A stretch of 64,000 nt of DNA from contig NZ_LRUE01000015.1 of the NCBI RefSeq assembly GCF_001550135.1, positions 496,001 through 560,000 of the forward strand, read 5' to 3'. Made by a program: the position numbers and the translations under genes. Position 1 is the stretch's first letter. Each line of letters begins with the position of its first letter. This DNA is from Pseudoalteromonas shioyasakiensis. Lineage in GTDB: Bacteria; Pseudomonadota; Gammaproteobacteria; Enterobacterales; Alteromonadaceae. Under the pieces are notes generated by a model. It did no database searches, was not told where the DNA came from, and saw nothing but the letters and a program-made list of their open reading frames with translations. Shown here one piece after another: positions 34,014 to 43,804 of this stretch.

Positions 34014-35057
34014 ATGCTCAAAACGGTATTTATCATTATCTGCCTATTTTGCTTACCAAGTGTTTTTGCCAAGCAAAAAATTATTTTTATAAACCCAGGT
34101 CATGCCGATACCAATGTCACAGGCCCGTTTTGGTTTGAAGTGTCAGAGTTGATGCGTGATGCTGCTAAAGACTTTGATCTCGATTTAACAATTCATTATG
34201 CCAACCGAAATCATATTGAAATGAAGTCATTAGTGGCTAATGCGATTAAAGCAAAGCCAGATATGCTGATTTTAGTTGATGAGAAAAGTGTGCTTACCCA
34301 ACAACTTTTAAGCTTAAAGCACATCTCTACGCCCATCTATTTTTTACTTAACCGCCCATCAGAACAAGAGCTAAAACGTTTGATTGATCATGGCATTAAT
34401 ATCGCTGGTAGTGTGGTGCCCGATAACAAACAAGCGGGGCAACTATTAGCCGAAAAGCTATTTGAACAAGCTCAGCACACGGCAAATATTCTCGCGATTA
34501 ATGGTGATTACACGACCCATGCAGCACTTGATAGAGAACAAGGTTTAGAGCAAAGTGTTCAAGCGTATGATAATGCTACTATTACCGCTAAAACAGTCGC
34601 CAACTGGTCAGCAACACAAGCGTATCGCCAGAGTCTTGGCTACTTTAGCCATCAATCTAACATCAATATGGTTTGGGCTGCCAATGATGCCATGGCATTA
34701 GGGGCTATTGCAGCGCTTGATGAGTTAAATAAACGCAAAGATGTATTGGTTGGCGCAATAAATTGGCCACTCAGAGTTGTGGCAGAAAAAATAGACGTCA
34801 CTATCGGCGGTCATGTCACACTAGGAGCTTTAGCTATAGTAAATGTTCATGATCTACTCAATAATTACGCAACCGGAACTATGCATCATGAAGTGGCCAT
34901 TTTCAGCCAACATAGCGAACAAACGCTTAAGCTAGTTGAACAAATTCACAGTGATAACTTAGCAATTAACTTTCGCGTTTTCAGTAATGCGAATAAAAAT
35001 GCCCTTCCCTTCAGTGTTGAATCACTTCTTTTAGAGGTAACCAATAGCAAACTGTAA
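34014..35057 (+). CDS. periplasmic sugar-binding-type (LacI-fold) substrate-binding protein
   Basis: A protein of 347 residues with signal peptide (LKTVFIIICLFCLPSVFAK). It follows the type I periplasmic-binding-protein pattern: 'IIFINPGHADTNVTGPFWFEVSELMRDAAKDF', 'KPDMLILVDEK', 'GQLLAEKLFEQAQ', 'ILAINGDYTTHAALDREQGLEQ', 'MVWAANDAMALGAIAALDEL'. In this family the signature 'DNKQAGQLLAEKL' precedes the hinge. There are no ABC permease or ATPase genes nearby, so it may feed a sensor or a distant transporter rather than act in a complete local importer. It is convergent with the glucosylglycerate operon and may sense a sugar linked to it (inference). Confidence 0.7.
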   Translation: MLKTVFIIICLFCLPSVFAKQKIIFINPGHADTNVTGPFWFEVSELMRDAAKDFDLDLTIHYANRNHIEMKSLVANAIKAKPDMLILVDEKSVLTQQLLSLKHISTPIYFLLNRPSEQELKRLIDHGINIAGSVVPDNKQAGQLLAEKLFEQAQHTANILAINGDYTTHAALDREQGLEQSVQAYDNATITAKTVANWSATQAYRQSLGYFSHQSNINMVWAANDAMALGAIAALDELNKRKDVLVGAINWPLRVVAEKIDVTIGGHVTLGALAIVNVHDLLNNYATGTMHHEVAIFSQHSEQTLKLVEQIHSDNLAINFRVFSNANKNALPFSVESLLLEVTNSKL

Positions 35058-35069
35058 AGGGCATTTACA

Positions 35070-36839
35070 TTATTTATTACTGAGCCAAACTGCTTGATAT
35101 GGGGTTAGCGACATTGTTTGTGTTTGCTCAGTAATTTGCTCACCGCTAATTAAATCTCGCCATTGCTCGGTACCAATCAAATTTAAGTCGGCAAGCGTAA
35201 GCGTTTGCGGCTCGTCACTAATGTTATAAACACAAAACATACTTTGCGAACGGTTGATACTTTGTCGCCAAAAACCAAAGAGCCCTTCGCTTAAATGTAA
35301 CGTATATTGCGTCGCATTAGGGTGAAATGCACTTTGCGCCTTACGAATAGCCATTAGGTTTTTCATCGCTTTAAACACAGTACGATGATGGGCATTTTCA
35401 TTACTCAGCTTTGCTAGTAAATCTGACTCTTGCCAGCGGTGTCGGTTAATCGCTCGGTTATGTTGGCTGTTTTCAAAGCGTTCATAATCATTGGTGGTAC
35501 CGAGTAAGCTATGAATATACAAACCTGGAATACCTTCAAGCGCAAACATAATGGCATGCGCACATAAAAAGCGTGCAACACCCCATTTATCTGGGCCTTT
35601 ATGGGTACCTTGCAACGCATCAAATAAGGCAATGTTTAACTCATAAGGGGTATTGGTGCCATCTGGGGCGGTACGTAATGAAACTTTTCCGCCATATTTC
35701 GCAGTCGTATTCACCATTTCGGCAATTTCACTTTGCTCTAACAAGCCTTCAACGGGGCGCAAGCCAATACCATCATGTGAAGCTATAAAGTTAAAGTATG
35801 CCGTCCCTTCTTGAGGAGGAGGCATACTCATCATCCAATGTTTTAATGCGGTGCTGTCACCACTGAGTAAAGTGTGTAATAACAGCGGTGGTAATGAGAA
35901 GTTATAGATACAGTGCGCTTCATTGGCATTACCAAAGTACGATAAGTTTTCACGGTTCGGGATATTAGTTTCTGTGATAATAATCACATTAGGCTCAAAA
36001 TGCTCAATAAGGGTGCGAAGCAGCCTGATCACTTCGTGCGTCTCAGGCAGGTTAATGCAGCGGGTATTGAGTTTTTTCCATAAAAAAGCCACCGCATCAA
36101 GGCGGAATATACGCACACCGTTATCTAAATAATGACGAATAATGCTGACAAATTCATTGAGCACATCTGGGTTAGCAAAATCAAAGTCGACTTGGTCATG
36201 ACTAAAGGTACACCACACATGTTGCAAACCGTCTTTAGTTTCAACCGCCTGTAAAAGGGGTGATGTTCTCGGGCGAACAACTTGCACAAGGTCATCACTC
36301 TGGCTTGCCGTTTTAAAATACCCTTTTCCCGGCTCTTTGCCCTGAATAAAGTTTTCAAACCAAACGCTACGGCTAGAGCAATGGTTGATCACCAAATCTG
36401 CCATCAACCTAACATCCGCTGAAATATCGCGGATATGTTGCCAACTACCTAACGCTTCATTCACTTGCACATAATTCATTACCGCGAAGCCTTCATCTGA
36501 GCTATATGGGTAAAACGGCAAGATGTGTAGTGCATTAAGCTCAGGTAAGCATTGGTTTTTTACAAAGCGATGTAACGTATGCAAAGGCGGCTCTTCAGGC
36601 TTAGCAACTGCTTCATCCGTATTAGCATGACGAATAATCGAATCACCGTAGGCAATTAAAATCATATCTTGCTCATCCCAACGGTTTTTATGCGGCGTTG
36701 GGTCTCGAACAGGATCATCACCTAACATGGTATTGATTAATCTATCTGCGAGTTGTTCAAGCGTTGTTGATAACTCAACTTCGCCGTAGATGCAGGTTAA
36801 ATGCTGAATAACCCTTTGTTGCAAAAGCTCTAAAGTCAC
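35070..36839 (-). CDS. GH13_18 family glycoside phosphorylase, probable glucosylglycerate phosphorylase
   Basis: An alpha-amylase-fold enzyme of 589 residues of the sucrose-phosphorylase group. Catalytic residues by motif: nucleophile Asp248 ([14 protein letters not shown]), acid/base Glu290 ([10 protein letters not shown]), transition-state Asp356 (FIASHDGIG). Such enzymes use phosphate to split an alpha-glucoside into glucose 1-phosphate and an acceptor. The neighbours encode 3-phosphoglycerate glucosyltransferase and a glycerate kinase/phosphatase, so glucosylglycerate is the likely substrate; sucrose remains an alternative. Start GTG at 36839 with AAGGCAC before it; 12 bases from the upstream stop. 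Last gene of its operon. Confidence 0.8.
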   Translation of the reverse strand: MTLELLQQRVIQHLTCIYGEVELSTTLEQLADRLINTMLGDDPVRDPTPHKNRWDEQDMILIAYGDSIIRHANTDEAVAKPEEPPLHTLHRFVKNQCLPELNALHILPFYPYSSDEGFAVMNYVQVNEALGSWQHIRDISADVRLMADLVINHCSSRSVWFENFIQGKEPGKGYFKTASQSDDLVQVVRPRTSPLLQAVETKDGLQHVWCTFSHDQVDFDFANPDVLNEFVSIIRHYLDNGVRIFRLDAVAFLWKKLNTRCINLPETHEVIRLLRTLIEHFEPNVIIITETNIPNRENLSYFGNANEAHCIYNFSLPPLLLHTLLSGDSTALKHWMMSMPPPQEGTAYFNFIASHDGIGLRPVEGLLEQSEIAEMVNTTAKYGGKVSLRTAPDGTNTPYELNIALFDALQGTHKGPDKWGVARFLCAHAIMFALEGIPGLYIHSLLGTTNDYERFENSQHNRAINRHRWQESDLLAKLSNENAHHRTVFKAMKNLMAIRKAQSAFHPNATQYTLHLSEGLFGFWRQSINRSQSMFCVYNISDEPQTLTLADLNLIGTEQWRDLISGEQITEQTQTMSLTPYQAVWLSNK

Positions 36840-36851
36840 GTGCCTTCCCCG

Positions 36852-38072
36852 TTAAATATATTCTTTGTTATCAAGCTCTACGGCTTCTTCTAAGCGAGCA
36901 AACACCTCCGGCATTGCCGAAGCTACTCGGTTCCAACTCGGCACAAAGGGTGCTTCCATTGGGTTTTCTAAAAAGTGCTGACCTGCATTCATAATATTTT
37001 GAGCAAACATTTCAACGGCTTTTTCTTCATGATGAATATCAAGTGTTAAGCCATTCATTAACGCATCGTTGTGATAAGTTTCAATAAAATCGAGAGCAAT
37101 ACGGTAATAGGTTGCCTTTAATGAGCGAATCGTTTCTGTCGTAAAAGTCACCCCTTGGGTAGCCAGCTTTCTGAATAAAGCTTTGGTGATATCAATCGAC
37201 ATTTTCGACAAGCCCGCCGCTTGGTTTTCTAGCGATAAGTCTTGGTGTTTGTGATCATAGTTATCAGCAATATCTACCTGACATAAACGGTTATGCGAGT
37301 AATTACGATACATCTCTGATAGCACGCCAATTTCTAAGCCCCAGTCACTTGGAATACGAATATCATTAAGTACATCACGACGGAATGAAAACTCACCCGC
37401 TAGCGGGTAACGAAATGAATCCATATATTCTAAATAATCGTTGCTACCTAAAATTGTTTTAAACGAACGCAATAACGGCGTTACCAGCAAACGTGACACA
37501 CGGCCATTAATTTTGCCCTCAGCGGTGCGCGGATAAAACCCTTTACAAAATTCATAGTTAAAACGAGGGTGAGCAACGGGGTAAATTAAACGTGCTAATA
37601 GCGCTCTGTCGTAAGTCAAAATATCGCAGTCATGCAGTGCAATTGACTCTACTTTTGAGGTTGCCAACTTATAGCCCATGCAATACCAAACATTGCGACC
37701 TTTACCTAGCTCTCGTGGCGCAACGCCCAATTTTTGTAGTTCTTTATCAAGAGCTTGTAAACGCGGGCCATCATTCCAAAGTACCTTATGAGGCTGATCA
37801 AGCTCCGCAAAAAACTGCAGTGCATGGCGATATTGGCTTTCATCAGCGCGATCTAGACCAATGGTAATTTGCGATAAATAAGGCACATGTTTCAGCTCAG
37901 CAATAATATTTTGCAGAGCGGGTCCTTCTAACTCACTGTAAAGCGAAGGCAAAATCAGGCCCATTGGGCGTTGTTTTGAAAAGCCCAACAACTCTTTTTC
38001 TAGTTCTTCTACTGGGCGGTCAGCAATATTGTGTAAGGTCGTGATAATGCCATTTTGATAAAAATCAGCCAT
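36852..38072 (-). CDS. glucosyl-3-phosphoglycerate synthase-like glycosyltransferase (GT81/GpgS type)
   Basis: A protein of 406 residues from the ATG at 38072, which overlaps the preceding stop region and has AGGAGCAATCTC as ribosome-binding site. Seen: 'MGLILPSLYSELEGPALQNII', 'GKGRNVWYCMGYKLA' and 'SIALHDCDILTYD' (the D-x-D type metal/sugar-nucleotide site), then 'DSFRYPLAGEFSFRRDVL' and 'DWGLEIGVLSEMYRN'. These fit glucosyl- or mannosyl-3-phosphoglycerate synthases, which transfer glucose from NDP-glucose to 3-phosphoglycerate to make a compatible-solute precursor. Glucose is favoured over mannose by the GH13_18 neighbour. It is the middle gene of the three-gene unit. Confidence 0.8.
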   Translation of the reverse strand: MADFYQNGIITTLHNIADRPVEELEKELLGFSKQRPMGLILPSLYSELEGPALQNIIAELKHVPYLSQITIGLDRADESQYRHALQFFAELDQPHKVLWNDGPRLQALDKELQKLGVAPRELGKGRNVWYCMGYKLATSKVESIALHDCDILTYDRALLARLIYPVAHPRFNYEFCKGFYPRTAEGKINGRVSRLLVTPLLRSFKTILGSNDYLEYMDSFRYPLAGEFSFRRDVLNDIRIPSDWGLEIGVLSEMYRNYSHNRLCQVDIADNYDHKHQDLSLENQAAGLSKMSIDITKALFRKLATQGVTFTTETIRSLKATYYRIALDFIETYHNDALMNGLTLDIHHEEKAVEMFAQNIMNAGQHFLENPMEAPFVPSWNRVASAMPEVFARLEEAVELDNKEYI

Positions 38073-39807
38073 GAGATTGCTCCTGTTTTGCTGCAAAACG
38101 CGCTTTGATGATAGTTAACGCAGAAACTTCTTGAACCCAACCTGCTGGGGCGGGCTTTTCGCTGAGCTGCCATGCTTTTTGTAATATTTGTGATTGCACT
38201 TGGCTGCCAGGGTTATTGATTAAAATAGCGGTGTCGGCCGCCTTTAGCATGGCTACATCGTTTTGACTGTCGCCAAGCGCTATCACAGTAAAAGGATTGC
38301 GATAGGCTTTTTTGAACTGATTTAACAGCCACTTTTGTGCAAGTCCTTTATTGTTACCTTTGGTTAAATGGATAAAACGCCCGCCAACAAGCACTTCGTA
38401 GCCTGCTTGGCTCATTGCATCTATCAAACCTTGCTTTTCTTCCTCACTACCCGAAAAACAAACCGGATCTGAGTATTGTCTTTGTAGAGCCAATTCACTT
38501 TTATCGACGGGGAGTCCTGTTAACTCGGCTATTTCTTGTGCACTAAATTGGCTAAACAAACGTACACAATGACTAAATTGGCTAGCATATTGTTTAAGAT
38601 CTTCATGCAATTTATCGGTACTTTGCGTCATGGCAAAGCGCCAATAACCTTTATATTCATCACAGCCAATCGGCTTTACTTTGAAATAGTCTTTCGGGAT
38701 ATAAACAGCAGCACCATTTTCCACAATAAAGGGCTGGTGATGATCCAAACCTTTTTGAATATCAGTGACTTCAGCAAAGGTTTTGCTGGTGTTAAAAATC
38801 ACATTGACACCGGTATCATTCAACTTTGCCAAAAATGGTTTGATCACCTCACATTCGTAACTATCGTGATCGAGCAATGTGCCGTCTAAGTCAGTAAAAA
38901 TAAGTGGCTGAGCAATCTGGTCAGCGAGAAGTTCCATCTTGGTGATATCACGCTCGGTATCAAGCAATAATAACGCATCCACGCTGTGCGCAAGAGTGGC
39001 TAAGTTTTCCCGCGTAATACGTTCAAAATGAGAGATAAAACGCTTTAAACTCACTTCGTCAAACGTGCCCTGCCCCTGGCCTTTTTTGGCAATTAGTTTA
39101 TGCTCTTGCTCTAAGCGCCACGCATACACATCTTCAAATGAAGGCGCTTTTAACATAATGGTGTAATCGGCCATTGCGAATACATTTTGATATTCATTCG
39201 CTAAGCAACTATTTACGCAGCGACGCCAAATGCCGTCGGCATCTTCTAGTTGCTCTAATTCATTTACCGGAGTTTGCAGTTGATAAGGCTGCTGAGGTGT
39301 ACTGGCTACACACCAGCCTTCAAAAAACAGGATATCAATCGGTTTTTGGTTGCTAGGCCACTGGTCTTTTGGCACCGGATCATCAGTTAGTTTATCAAAT
39401 TGAGGTAATGGCACTTCCACTTTGCCTGCCAACAAAGCTGATAAGGTTTGTTCCATTAATTGCGTATCATGCGTACCCGGTACACCACGACTCGCAAACA
39501 AAGGATGAACATCTTTAGCAAGCTCGTTGCGTGCATCACGACTTAAATAAAAGTCATCGATTGATAATGACACGCTATTAAATTCGGTATTGCTATTAAC
39601 CCAGGTCACTAAGAAATCAGCGAGGGTCGTTTTACCTGAGCCTTGGCAGCCATTAATCGCCACCAGCATAGGTTGGCCGGTCATTTTTGCGCTTAAGATA
39701 TCGTGCGCGAGGGGTATAAAAAACTGCTCACTTAAGTATTGATACTTGAGTGGTAACTGATGCTTCGCTAAAAACGGGGTAATATCCACAACATTTGCCT
39801 CTTGCAT
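38065..39807 (-). CDS. fused glycerate 3-kinase and glucosyl-3-phosphoglycerate phosphatase (HAD)
   Basis: A protein of 580 residues with two domains. Residues about 30-290: kinase with P-loop 'GCQGSGKTT' (53-61), 'SIDDFYLSRDARNELA', 'GTHDTQL', 'PQFDKL', 'FFEGW'; this is the plant/yeast-type glycerate 3-kinase (GLYK) pattern. Residues about 301-580: HAD phosphatase of the mannosyl-3-phosphoglycerate phosphatase class, with 'FTDLDGTLLDHDS' (Asp306, Asp308), 'VIFNTSKTFAEV', 'FIVENGAAVY', 'ALGDSQNDVAML'. The first domain would make 3-phosphoglycerate and the second would release glucosylglycerate. AGGAGCG precedes the ATG. First gene of the operon. Confidence 0.8.
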   Translation of the reverse strand: MQEANVVDITPFLAKHQLPLKYQYLSEQFFIPLAHDILSAKMTGQPMLVAINGCQGSGKTTLADFLVTWVNSNTEFNSVSLSIDDFYLSRDARNELAKDVHPLFASRGVPGTHDTQLMEQTLSALLAGKVEVPLPQFDKLTDDPVPKDQWPSNQKPIDILFFEGWCVASTPQQPYQLQTPVNELEQLEDADGIWRRCVNSCLANEYQNVFAMADYTIMLKAPSFEDVYAWRLEQEHKLIAKKGQGQGTFDEVSLKRFISHFERITRENLATLAHSVDALLLLDTERDITKMELLADQIAQPLIFTDLDGTLLDHDSYECEVIKPFLAKLNDTGVNVIFNTSKTFAEVTDIQKGLDHHQPFIVENGAAVYIPKDYFKVKPIGCDEYKGYWRFAMTQSTDKLHEDLKQYASQFSHCVRLFSQFSAQEIAELTGLPVDKSELALQRQYSDPVCFSGSEEEKQGLIDAMSQAGYEVLVGGRFIHLTKGNNKGLAQKWLLNQFKKAYRNPFTVIALGDSQNDVAMLKAADTAILINNPGSQVQSQILQKAWQLSEKPAPAGWVQEVSALTIIKARFAAKQEQSHG

Positions 39808-39888
39808 AATCGCTCCTACCAGTATGACATAGAGATAAATGCAGTTAGTAGACCAGTTTTATAATTCCTTATTTTTTAAATGGTTACA

Positions 39889-39917
39889 AAAAAAGCGCAT
39901 ATTTAATGCGCTTTTTT
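39889..39917 (-). terminator. terminator of upp-uraA
   Basis: A 12-bp stem (AAAAAAGCGCAT / ATGCGCTTTTTT) with a 5-base loop lies 28 bases past the uraA stop; the minus-strand transcript ends in T6 within the stem arm. Confidence 0.85.
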
Positions 39918-39945
39918 GGTGCAATATTCAAGCAGTTTTTAAGTT

Positions 39946-41184
39946 CTAATCAGCTTGTTGCACTGCTTTGGGGAGAACAGCATTTAAGATAATCCCCAAA
40001 ATTGCGCATAAGCTCACACCTTGCAAACTAAACTCATCACCACCGATATGCATACCACCAATACCAAACACTAAAATCAGTGCGATGATAGTCAAGTTGC
40101 GAGGCGCGGTAAGGTCTTCACCTGATTTTACTAAGGTATTTAAACCAACAACGGCGATAGAGCCAAATAGCAAAATCATGATGCCGCCCATCACCGGTAC
40201 CGGAATCGTTTGTAAACCCGCGCCCATTTTTGCCACAAACGCCAGCACAATAGCGATGATTGCGGTCCAAAGCATCACTCGAGGGTTGAAGTTACGTGTA
40301 AGCATTACCGCCCCCGTTACCTCAGAGTACGTTGTATTAGGTGGACCACCAAAAACCGATGCCGCAGAGGTTGCTAAGCCATCACCTAGTAAAGTGCGGT
40401 GTAAACCCGGTTTCTTTAAATAGTCTTTACCTGTTACTTGGCTAATAGCCATCATGTCGCCAATATGTTCAATTGCTGGCGCAATAGCCACAGGCACCAT
40501 AAATAAAATAGCCTGCCATTTAAACTCAGGATAAGTAAATGCCGGTACCGCAAACCAGTTTGCTTCGGTGACCGCATTAAATTCAACAATACCTATAAAT
40601 AACGAAGCAAGGTAACCTGCTACCACACCAGCAAGAATAGGAATAAGTTTAAATACACCTTTACCCCATACCGCAAAAATCAGCGTAACCAGTAATGATA
40701 AACCAGAAACCCAAATTGCTTGCTCATAAGGAACTAATTGTGCACTGCCATCCCCTGCTTTACCCATTGCCATATTCACAGCGACTGGGGCTAAGGCTAG
40801 ACCAATCACCATGATCACAGGGCCAACAACCACAGGCGGTAACACCTTGTGCAGCGCATTCACGCCTTTAAATTTTACTATCAAGCTAAGCGCAACATAG
40901 CAAAAGCCTGCCACCATCAAACCGCCCATAGTTGCGGGAATGCCCCACATTTGCACCGAGGCGATAATAGGTGCGATGAAAGCAAAAGACGATGCTAAAA
41001 AGATGGGAACTTGGCCTTTAGTAACCACATGAAACAGTAAAGTTCCTAAACCTGCGGTAAATAAAGCCACATTGGGATCAAGGCCTGTTAGTAACGGCAC
41101 AAGTACTAGTGCGCCAAATGCTACAAACAGCATTTGCGCGCCAGTTAGAATGGTTTTTAACGAAAATGTTTGATGATTTTCCAC
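39946..41184 (-). CDS. uraA: uracil permease UraA (NCS2 family)
   Basis: A membrane protein of 412 residues with about 12-14 TM helices. NCS2 motifs are clear: 'TKGQVPIFLASSFAFIAPI' near the N-terminus, 'EHIGDMMAISQVTGKDYLKKPGLHRTLLGDGLATS', where Glu and His carry substrate and proton functions, and 'GPPNTTYSEVTGAVMLT'. It takes up uracil by proton symport at the inner membrane. Starts with GTG nine bases after the upp stop, so it shares the upp transcript; import and phosphoribosylation of uracil are coupled. Confidence 0.93.
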   Translation of the reverse strand: MENHQTFSLKTILTGAQMLFVAFGALVLVPLLTGLDPNVALFTAGLGTLLFHVVTKGQVPIFLASSFAFIAPIIASVQMWGIPATMGGLMVAGFCYVALSLIVKFKGVNALHKVLPPVVVGPVIMVIGLALAPVAVNMAMGKAGDGSAQLVPYEQAIWVSGLSLLVTLIFAVWGKGVFKLIPILAGVVAGYLASLFIGIVEFNAVTEANWFAVPAFTYPEFKWQAILFMVPVAIAPAIEHIGDMMAISQVTGKDYLKKPGLHRTLLGDGLATSAASVFGGPPNTTYSEVTGAVMLTRNFNPRVMLWTAIIAIVLAFVAKMGAGLQTIPVPVMGGIMILLFGSIAVVGLNTLVKSGEDLTAPRNLTIIALILVFGIGGMHIGGDEFSLQGVSLCAILGIILNAVLPKAVQQAD

Positions 41185-41193
41185 GTGAGCGCC

Positions 41194-41823
41194 TTACACT
41201 GTGCCAAAAATCTTGTCACCGGCATCTCCTAAGCCTGGAATGATATATCCTTTTTCGTTTAAATGACTGTCTAAAGATGCTGTGAAAATTTCAACATCAG
41301 GGTGGGCTGCAAGGGTTTTTTCTACGCCCTCTGGTGCTGCCACTAATACAATCACTTTAATATCTTTACAACCTGCTTTTTTAAGCATATCGATAGTTGC
41401 AATCATTGAACCACCGGTTGCAAGCATTGGGTCAATAACAAGGCTTAAACGCTCATCAATTTTACCAACCAGTTTTTCAAAATAAGGCACTGGCTCCAAT
41501 GTTTCTTCGTTACGCTGAAGACCAACAACACTTACTTTTGCAGCAGGTAATAACTGCATAACACCATCCATCATACCAAGGCCGGCACGTAGAATAGGCA
41601 CAACAGTAATTTTTTTACCTTTGATATGTTCTACATCTAATGTTGAACCATCCCATCCAGTGATTTGTACGCTTTCTAATGGTAGGTTTTTTGTTGCTTC
41701 GTAAGTAAGCAAAGTACCTACTTCAGACGACAGCTCACGAAAACTTTTAGTACTAATACCTTCTGCACGCATAAGGCCAAGTTTGTGTTGAACTAACGGA
41801 TGAGTAATTACATGGATAGACAT
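41194..41823 (-). CDS. upp: uracil phosphoribosyltransferase
   Basis: A protein of 209 residues, the standard length. '[12 protein letters not shown]', '[12 protein letters not shown]', '[16 protein letters not shown]' (PRPP loop) and the C-terminal '[16 protein letters not shown]' (uracil-binding flap) are all intact. It converts uracil and PRPP into UMP for pyrimidine salvage. First gene of the upp-uraA operon. A 7-bp inverted repeat (CTATTTT / AAAATAG, at 41853-41871) upstream of the start could be an operator or part of a 5' leader. Confidence 0.95.
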   Translation of the reverse strand: MSIHVITHPLVQHKLGLMRAEGISTKSFRELSSEVGTLLTYEATKNLPLESVQITGWDGSTLDVEHIKGKKITVVPILRAGLGMMDGVMQLLPAAKVSVVGLQRNEETLEPVPYFEKLVGKIDERLSLVIDPMLATGGSMIATIDMLKKAGCKDIKVIVLVAAPEGVEKTLAAHPDVEIFTASLDSHLNEKGYIIPGLGDAGDKIFGTV

Positions 41824-42015
41824 AAGTAGAACCTAAATGAGATAAATTACGCCTATTTTAGCGCAAAATAGTCTTCTCGACTGCAAAAAATGCATGTTCA
41901 TCGCATTAATTCTTTGAATTGGTCTAAAATTACACTATCAGCTGCAAATATTAATTTTTTTGCAACAACACGCACCGGCAATGTTTAACATTTTATTTAT
42001 TTTGGGCCTGCAGTA

Positions 42016-42834
42016 ATGAAAACGTTTATCTTCACTTCGATACTACTTTTGTGTATTTGCCTACCGGTCCACAGTGAAACACTCGATATTCAAGTTATGG
42101 CAGACTTTGTTCCGCAAGATGGCGGTAACCCTGAAAATGAGGCCACCACGTTTTTGCTGGCTGCCGCAGCTGAATTAGGCGATGAAATCAGCCTACATTT
42201 TATACCTGCAAGCCGCTTAAGAGAGTGGCAGCAATTAAGAAAAATGAACAATGTTTGCTTGTACAATAAATTAAAAACCCCAGAGCGTGAAGCTCATGCT
42301 GTGTTTAGTCAGTACCCTCTGATGGCATTTCCTTCAAATAAACTGGTGGTATTTAATAAGCCCACCATTCCAGACGCTATTACCCTACTACAAGCTATCT
42401 ATTACTATGACTTAACAATTGGCGTCACTAAAGGCCGTTCATACTCAGAAGAGATTGATAAGTTTGTTCGTTTAAATGATGAGCACTTTTTTATACTCGA
42501 TGGGGCAACAAATGCACCAAGGCTCGGGCAAATGTTATTTCAAAATAAAATTGATGCCGTTTTAGAATACCAAACTGTATTTAGCAACCGTTATAAACGT
42601 TTCCCCGGTCTGAGTAGTATTCGTTATATAAGCCTTAAACCAGAAAAAGCCGCCGTGTTTGGTTATATTGCTTGTTCACCAACAGAGGTCGGCAAACAAG
42701 CAATCGCGCTGTTCAATAAAGCGCTTAAAACTGAAAAGGTACGCACATTAATTAGTGAGCGCCTGATGGAGTTATTTCACGAAGGTGAAAACACACAAAT
42801 AGTAAATGCCTTCAATGCAGCGTTTGAGCACTAA
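42016..42834 (+). CDS. periplasmic solute-binding protein, family 3-like
   Basis: A protein of 272 residues with a signal peptide (FTSILLLCICLPVHSE). The mature part resembles family 3 (amino-acid type) binding proteins without an adjacent transporter: 'FLLAAAAELGDEISLHFIPASRLREWQQL', 'NVCLYNKLKTPEREAHAVFSQYPLM', 'LTIGVTKGRSY', 'GQMLFQNKIDAVLEYQTVF' and 'AVFGYIACSPTEVGKQAI'. Single-domain orphans of this kind are frequent in Alteromonadales and may serve sensing rather than transport. Its stop overlaps the stop of the convergent oxidoreductase by three to four bases, so the two transcripts run into each other. Confidence 0.65.
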   Translation: MKTFIFTSILLLCICLPVHSETLDIQVMADFVPQDGGNPENEATTFLLAAAAELGDEISLHFIPASRLREWQQLRKMNNVCLYNKLKTPEREAHAVFSQYPLMAFPSNKLVVFNKPTIPDAITLLQAIYYYDLTIGVTKGRSYSEEIDKFVRLNDEHFFILDGATNAPRLGQMLFQNKIDAVLEYQTVFSNRYKRFPGLSSIRYISLKPEKAAVFGYIACSPTEVGKQAIALFNKALKTEKVRTLISERLMELFHEGENTQIVNAFNAAFEH

Positions 42835-43802
42835 GCCGATAAAATCTGCTCCATAACCCAACTTGTGTGTAGTGCGCTCTCACCGGTTGATGGGTGGGGT
42901 TGCTGAGCATGAAAATAGTTCGCCATATTTTCAACATGATATTGTTGAATATGTGCAGGGTTATCAATTACGAACTGTTGTTTGCCCTGTGCGTTGTTAA
43001 GCACAATCGGTTTTTCGTCAAACACACTAAAGCTAAGCTCGCCTTCACTGCCATAAATCATCACATCATCAAAACGATTTGCTGAAGCAAAGTTCCAGCT
43101 CCCGGTGCCGGTAACACCAGATTGATGCTGCCAGTGCGCGGTAATAGCATCGAATGCTGAATATGAGCCCTGTTGATTAGCACATAAACCATGCACCGTA
43201 CTAAAGTCACCTAAAAGGTAGGCAAGTAAATCAAGACCATGGCTGGCTAAATCGTCGAAGTAACCTCCTCGTGCCACATTTTGATCTGTGCGCCAGTTGT
43301 ACTCACCCGATAAATCAAGAGCGTTAGGAGCTTTACTTAAATGCCAACTAACATGACGAGGCTTACCAATCGCACCTTGCTCTAATAACTGTTTAACGTG
43401 ATTAAAGCGTGGTAATGAACGGCGATAATAAGCCACAAATAGCGGCTGTTTAGCCTCTTTAAACGCTGCAACAATATCAAGGCTGTCTTGATAACTTGGC
43501 GCCAGTGGCTTTTCAATACAACAAGGTTTACCTGCCGCAGCAACCTCAAGAGCATACGCTTTATGGCTATCTGGCGGCGTGGCAATATACACGGCATCAA
43601 CACTGGTATCGTTAATGAGTTCGCTTGGCGATGCGAACACCTTTGCGACATTATGGCGTTTAGCGTAATCATGTGCTTTTTCTAAGTCGCGGCGTGTCAC
43701 CCCAATAAGCGCAATACCTTTTGCTTGTTGATAAGCAGGGCCGCTTTTCACTTCAGTTACAGCACCACAGCCGATAATGGCAAATCGCATTGGCTTATTC
43801 AT
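42831..43802 (-). CDS. Gfo/Idh/MocA-family NAD(P)-dependent oxidoreductase
   Basis: A protein of 323 residues. The Rossmann motif 'FAIIGCGAVTEVKSGPAYQ' is at residues 7-25; 'AVYIATPPDSHKAYALEVAAAGKPCCIEKPLA' contains the conserved Glu-Lys-Pro. 'ARGGYFDDLASHGLDLLAYLLG' holds the Asp/His catalytic area. Family members oxidise or reduce sugars and sugar-like alcohols; substrate unknown. AAAGGATTAGCA precedes the ATG. It starts two bases after the stop of the kinase-like gene upstream, so the two genes are likely an operon and could act on one substrate. Confidence 0.85.
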   Translation of the reverse strand: MNKPMRFAIIGCGAVTEVKSGPAYQQAKGIALIGVTRRDLEKAHDYAKRHNVAKVFASPSELINDTSVDAVYIATPPDSHKAYALEVAAAGKPCCIEKPLAPSYQDSLDIVAAFKEAKQPLFVAYYRRSLPRFNHVKQLLEQGAIGKPRHVSWHLSKAPNALDLSGEYNWRTDQNVARGGYFDDLASHGLDLLAYLLGDFSTVHGLCANQQGSYSAFDAITAHWQHQSGVTGTGSWNFASANRFDDVMIYGSEGELSFSVFDEKPIVLNNAQGKQQFVIDNPAHIQQYHVENMANYFHAQQPHPSTGESALHTSWVMEQILSA

Positions 43803-43804
43803 TG

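Noticed and set aside
41853..41871. PurR-type operator upstream of upp
   Set aside because: The inverted repeat CTATTTT...AAAATAG does not resemble the ACGCAAACGTTTGCGT pattern.
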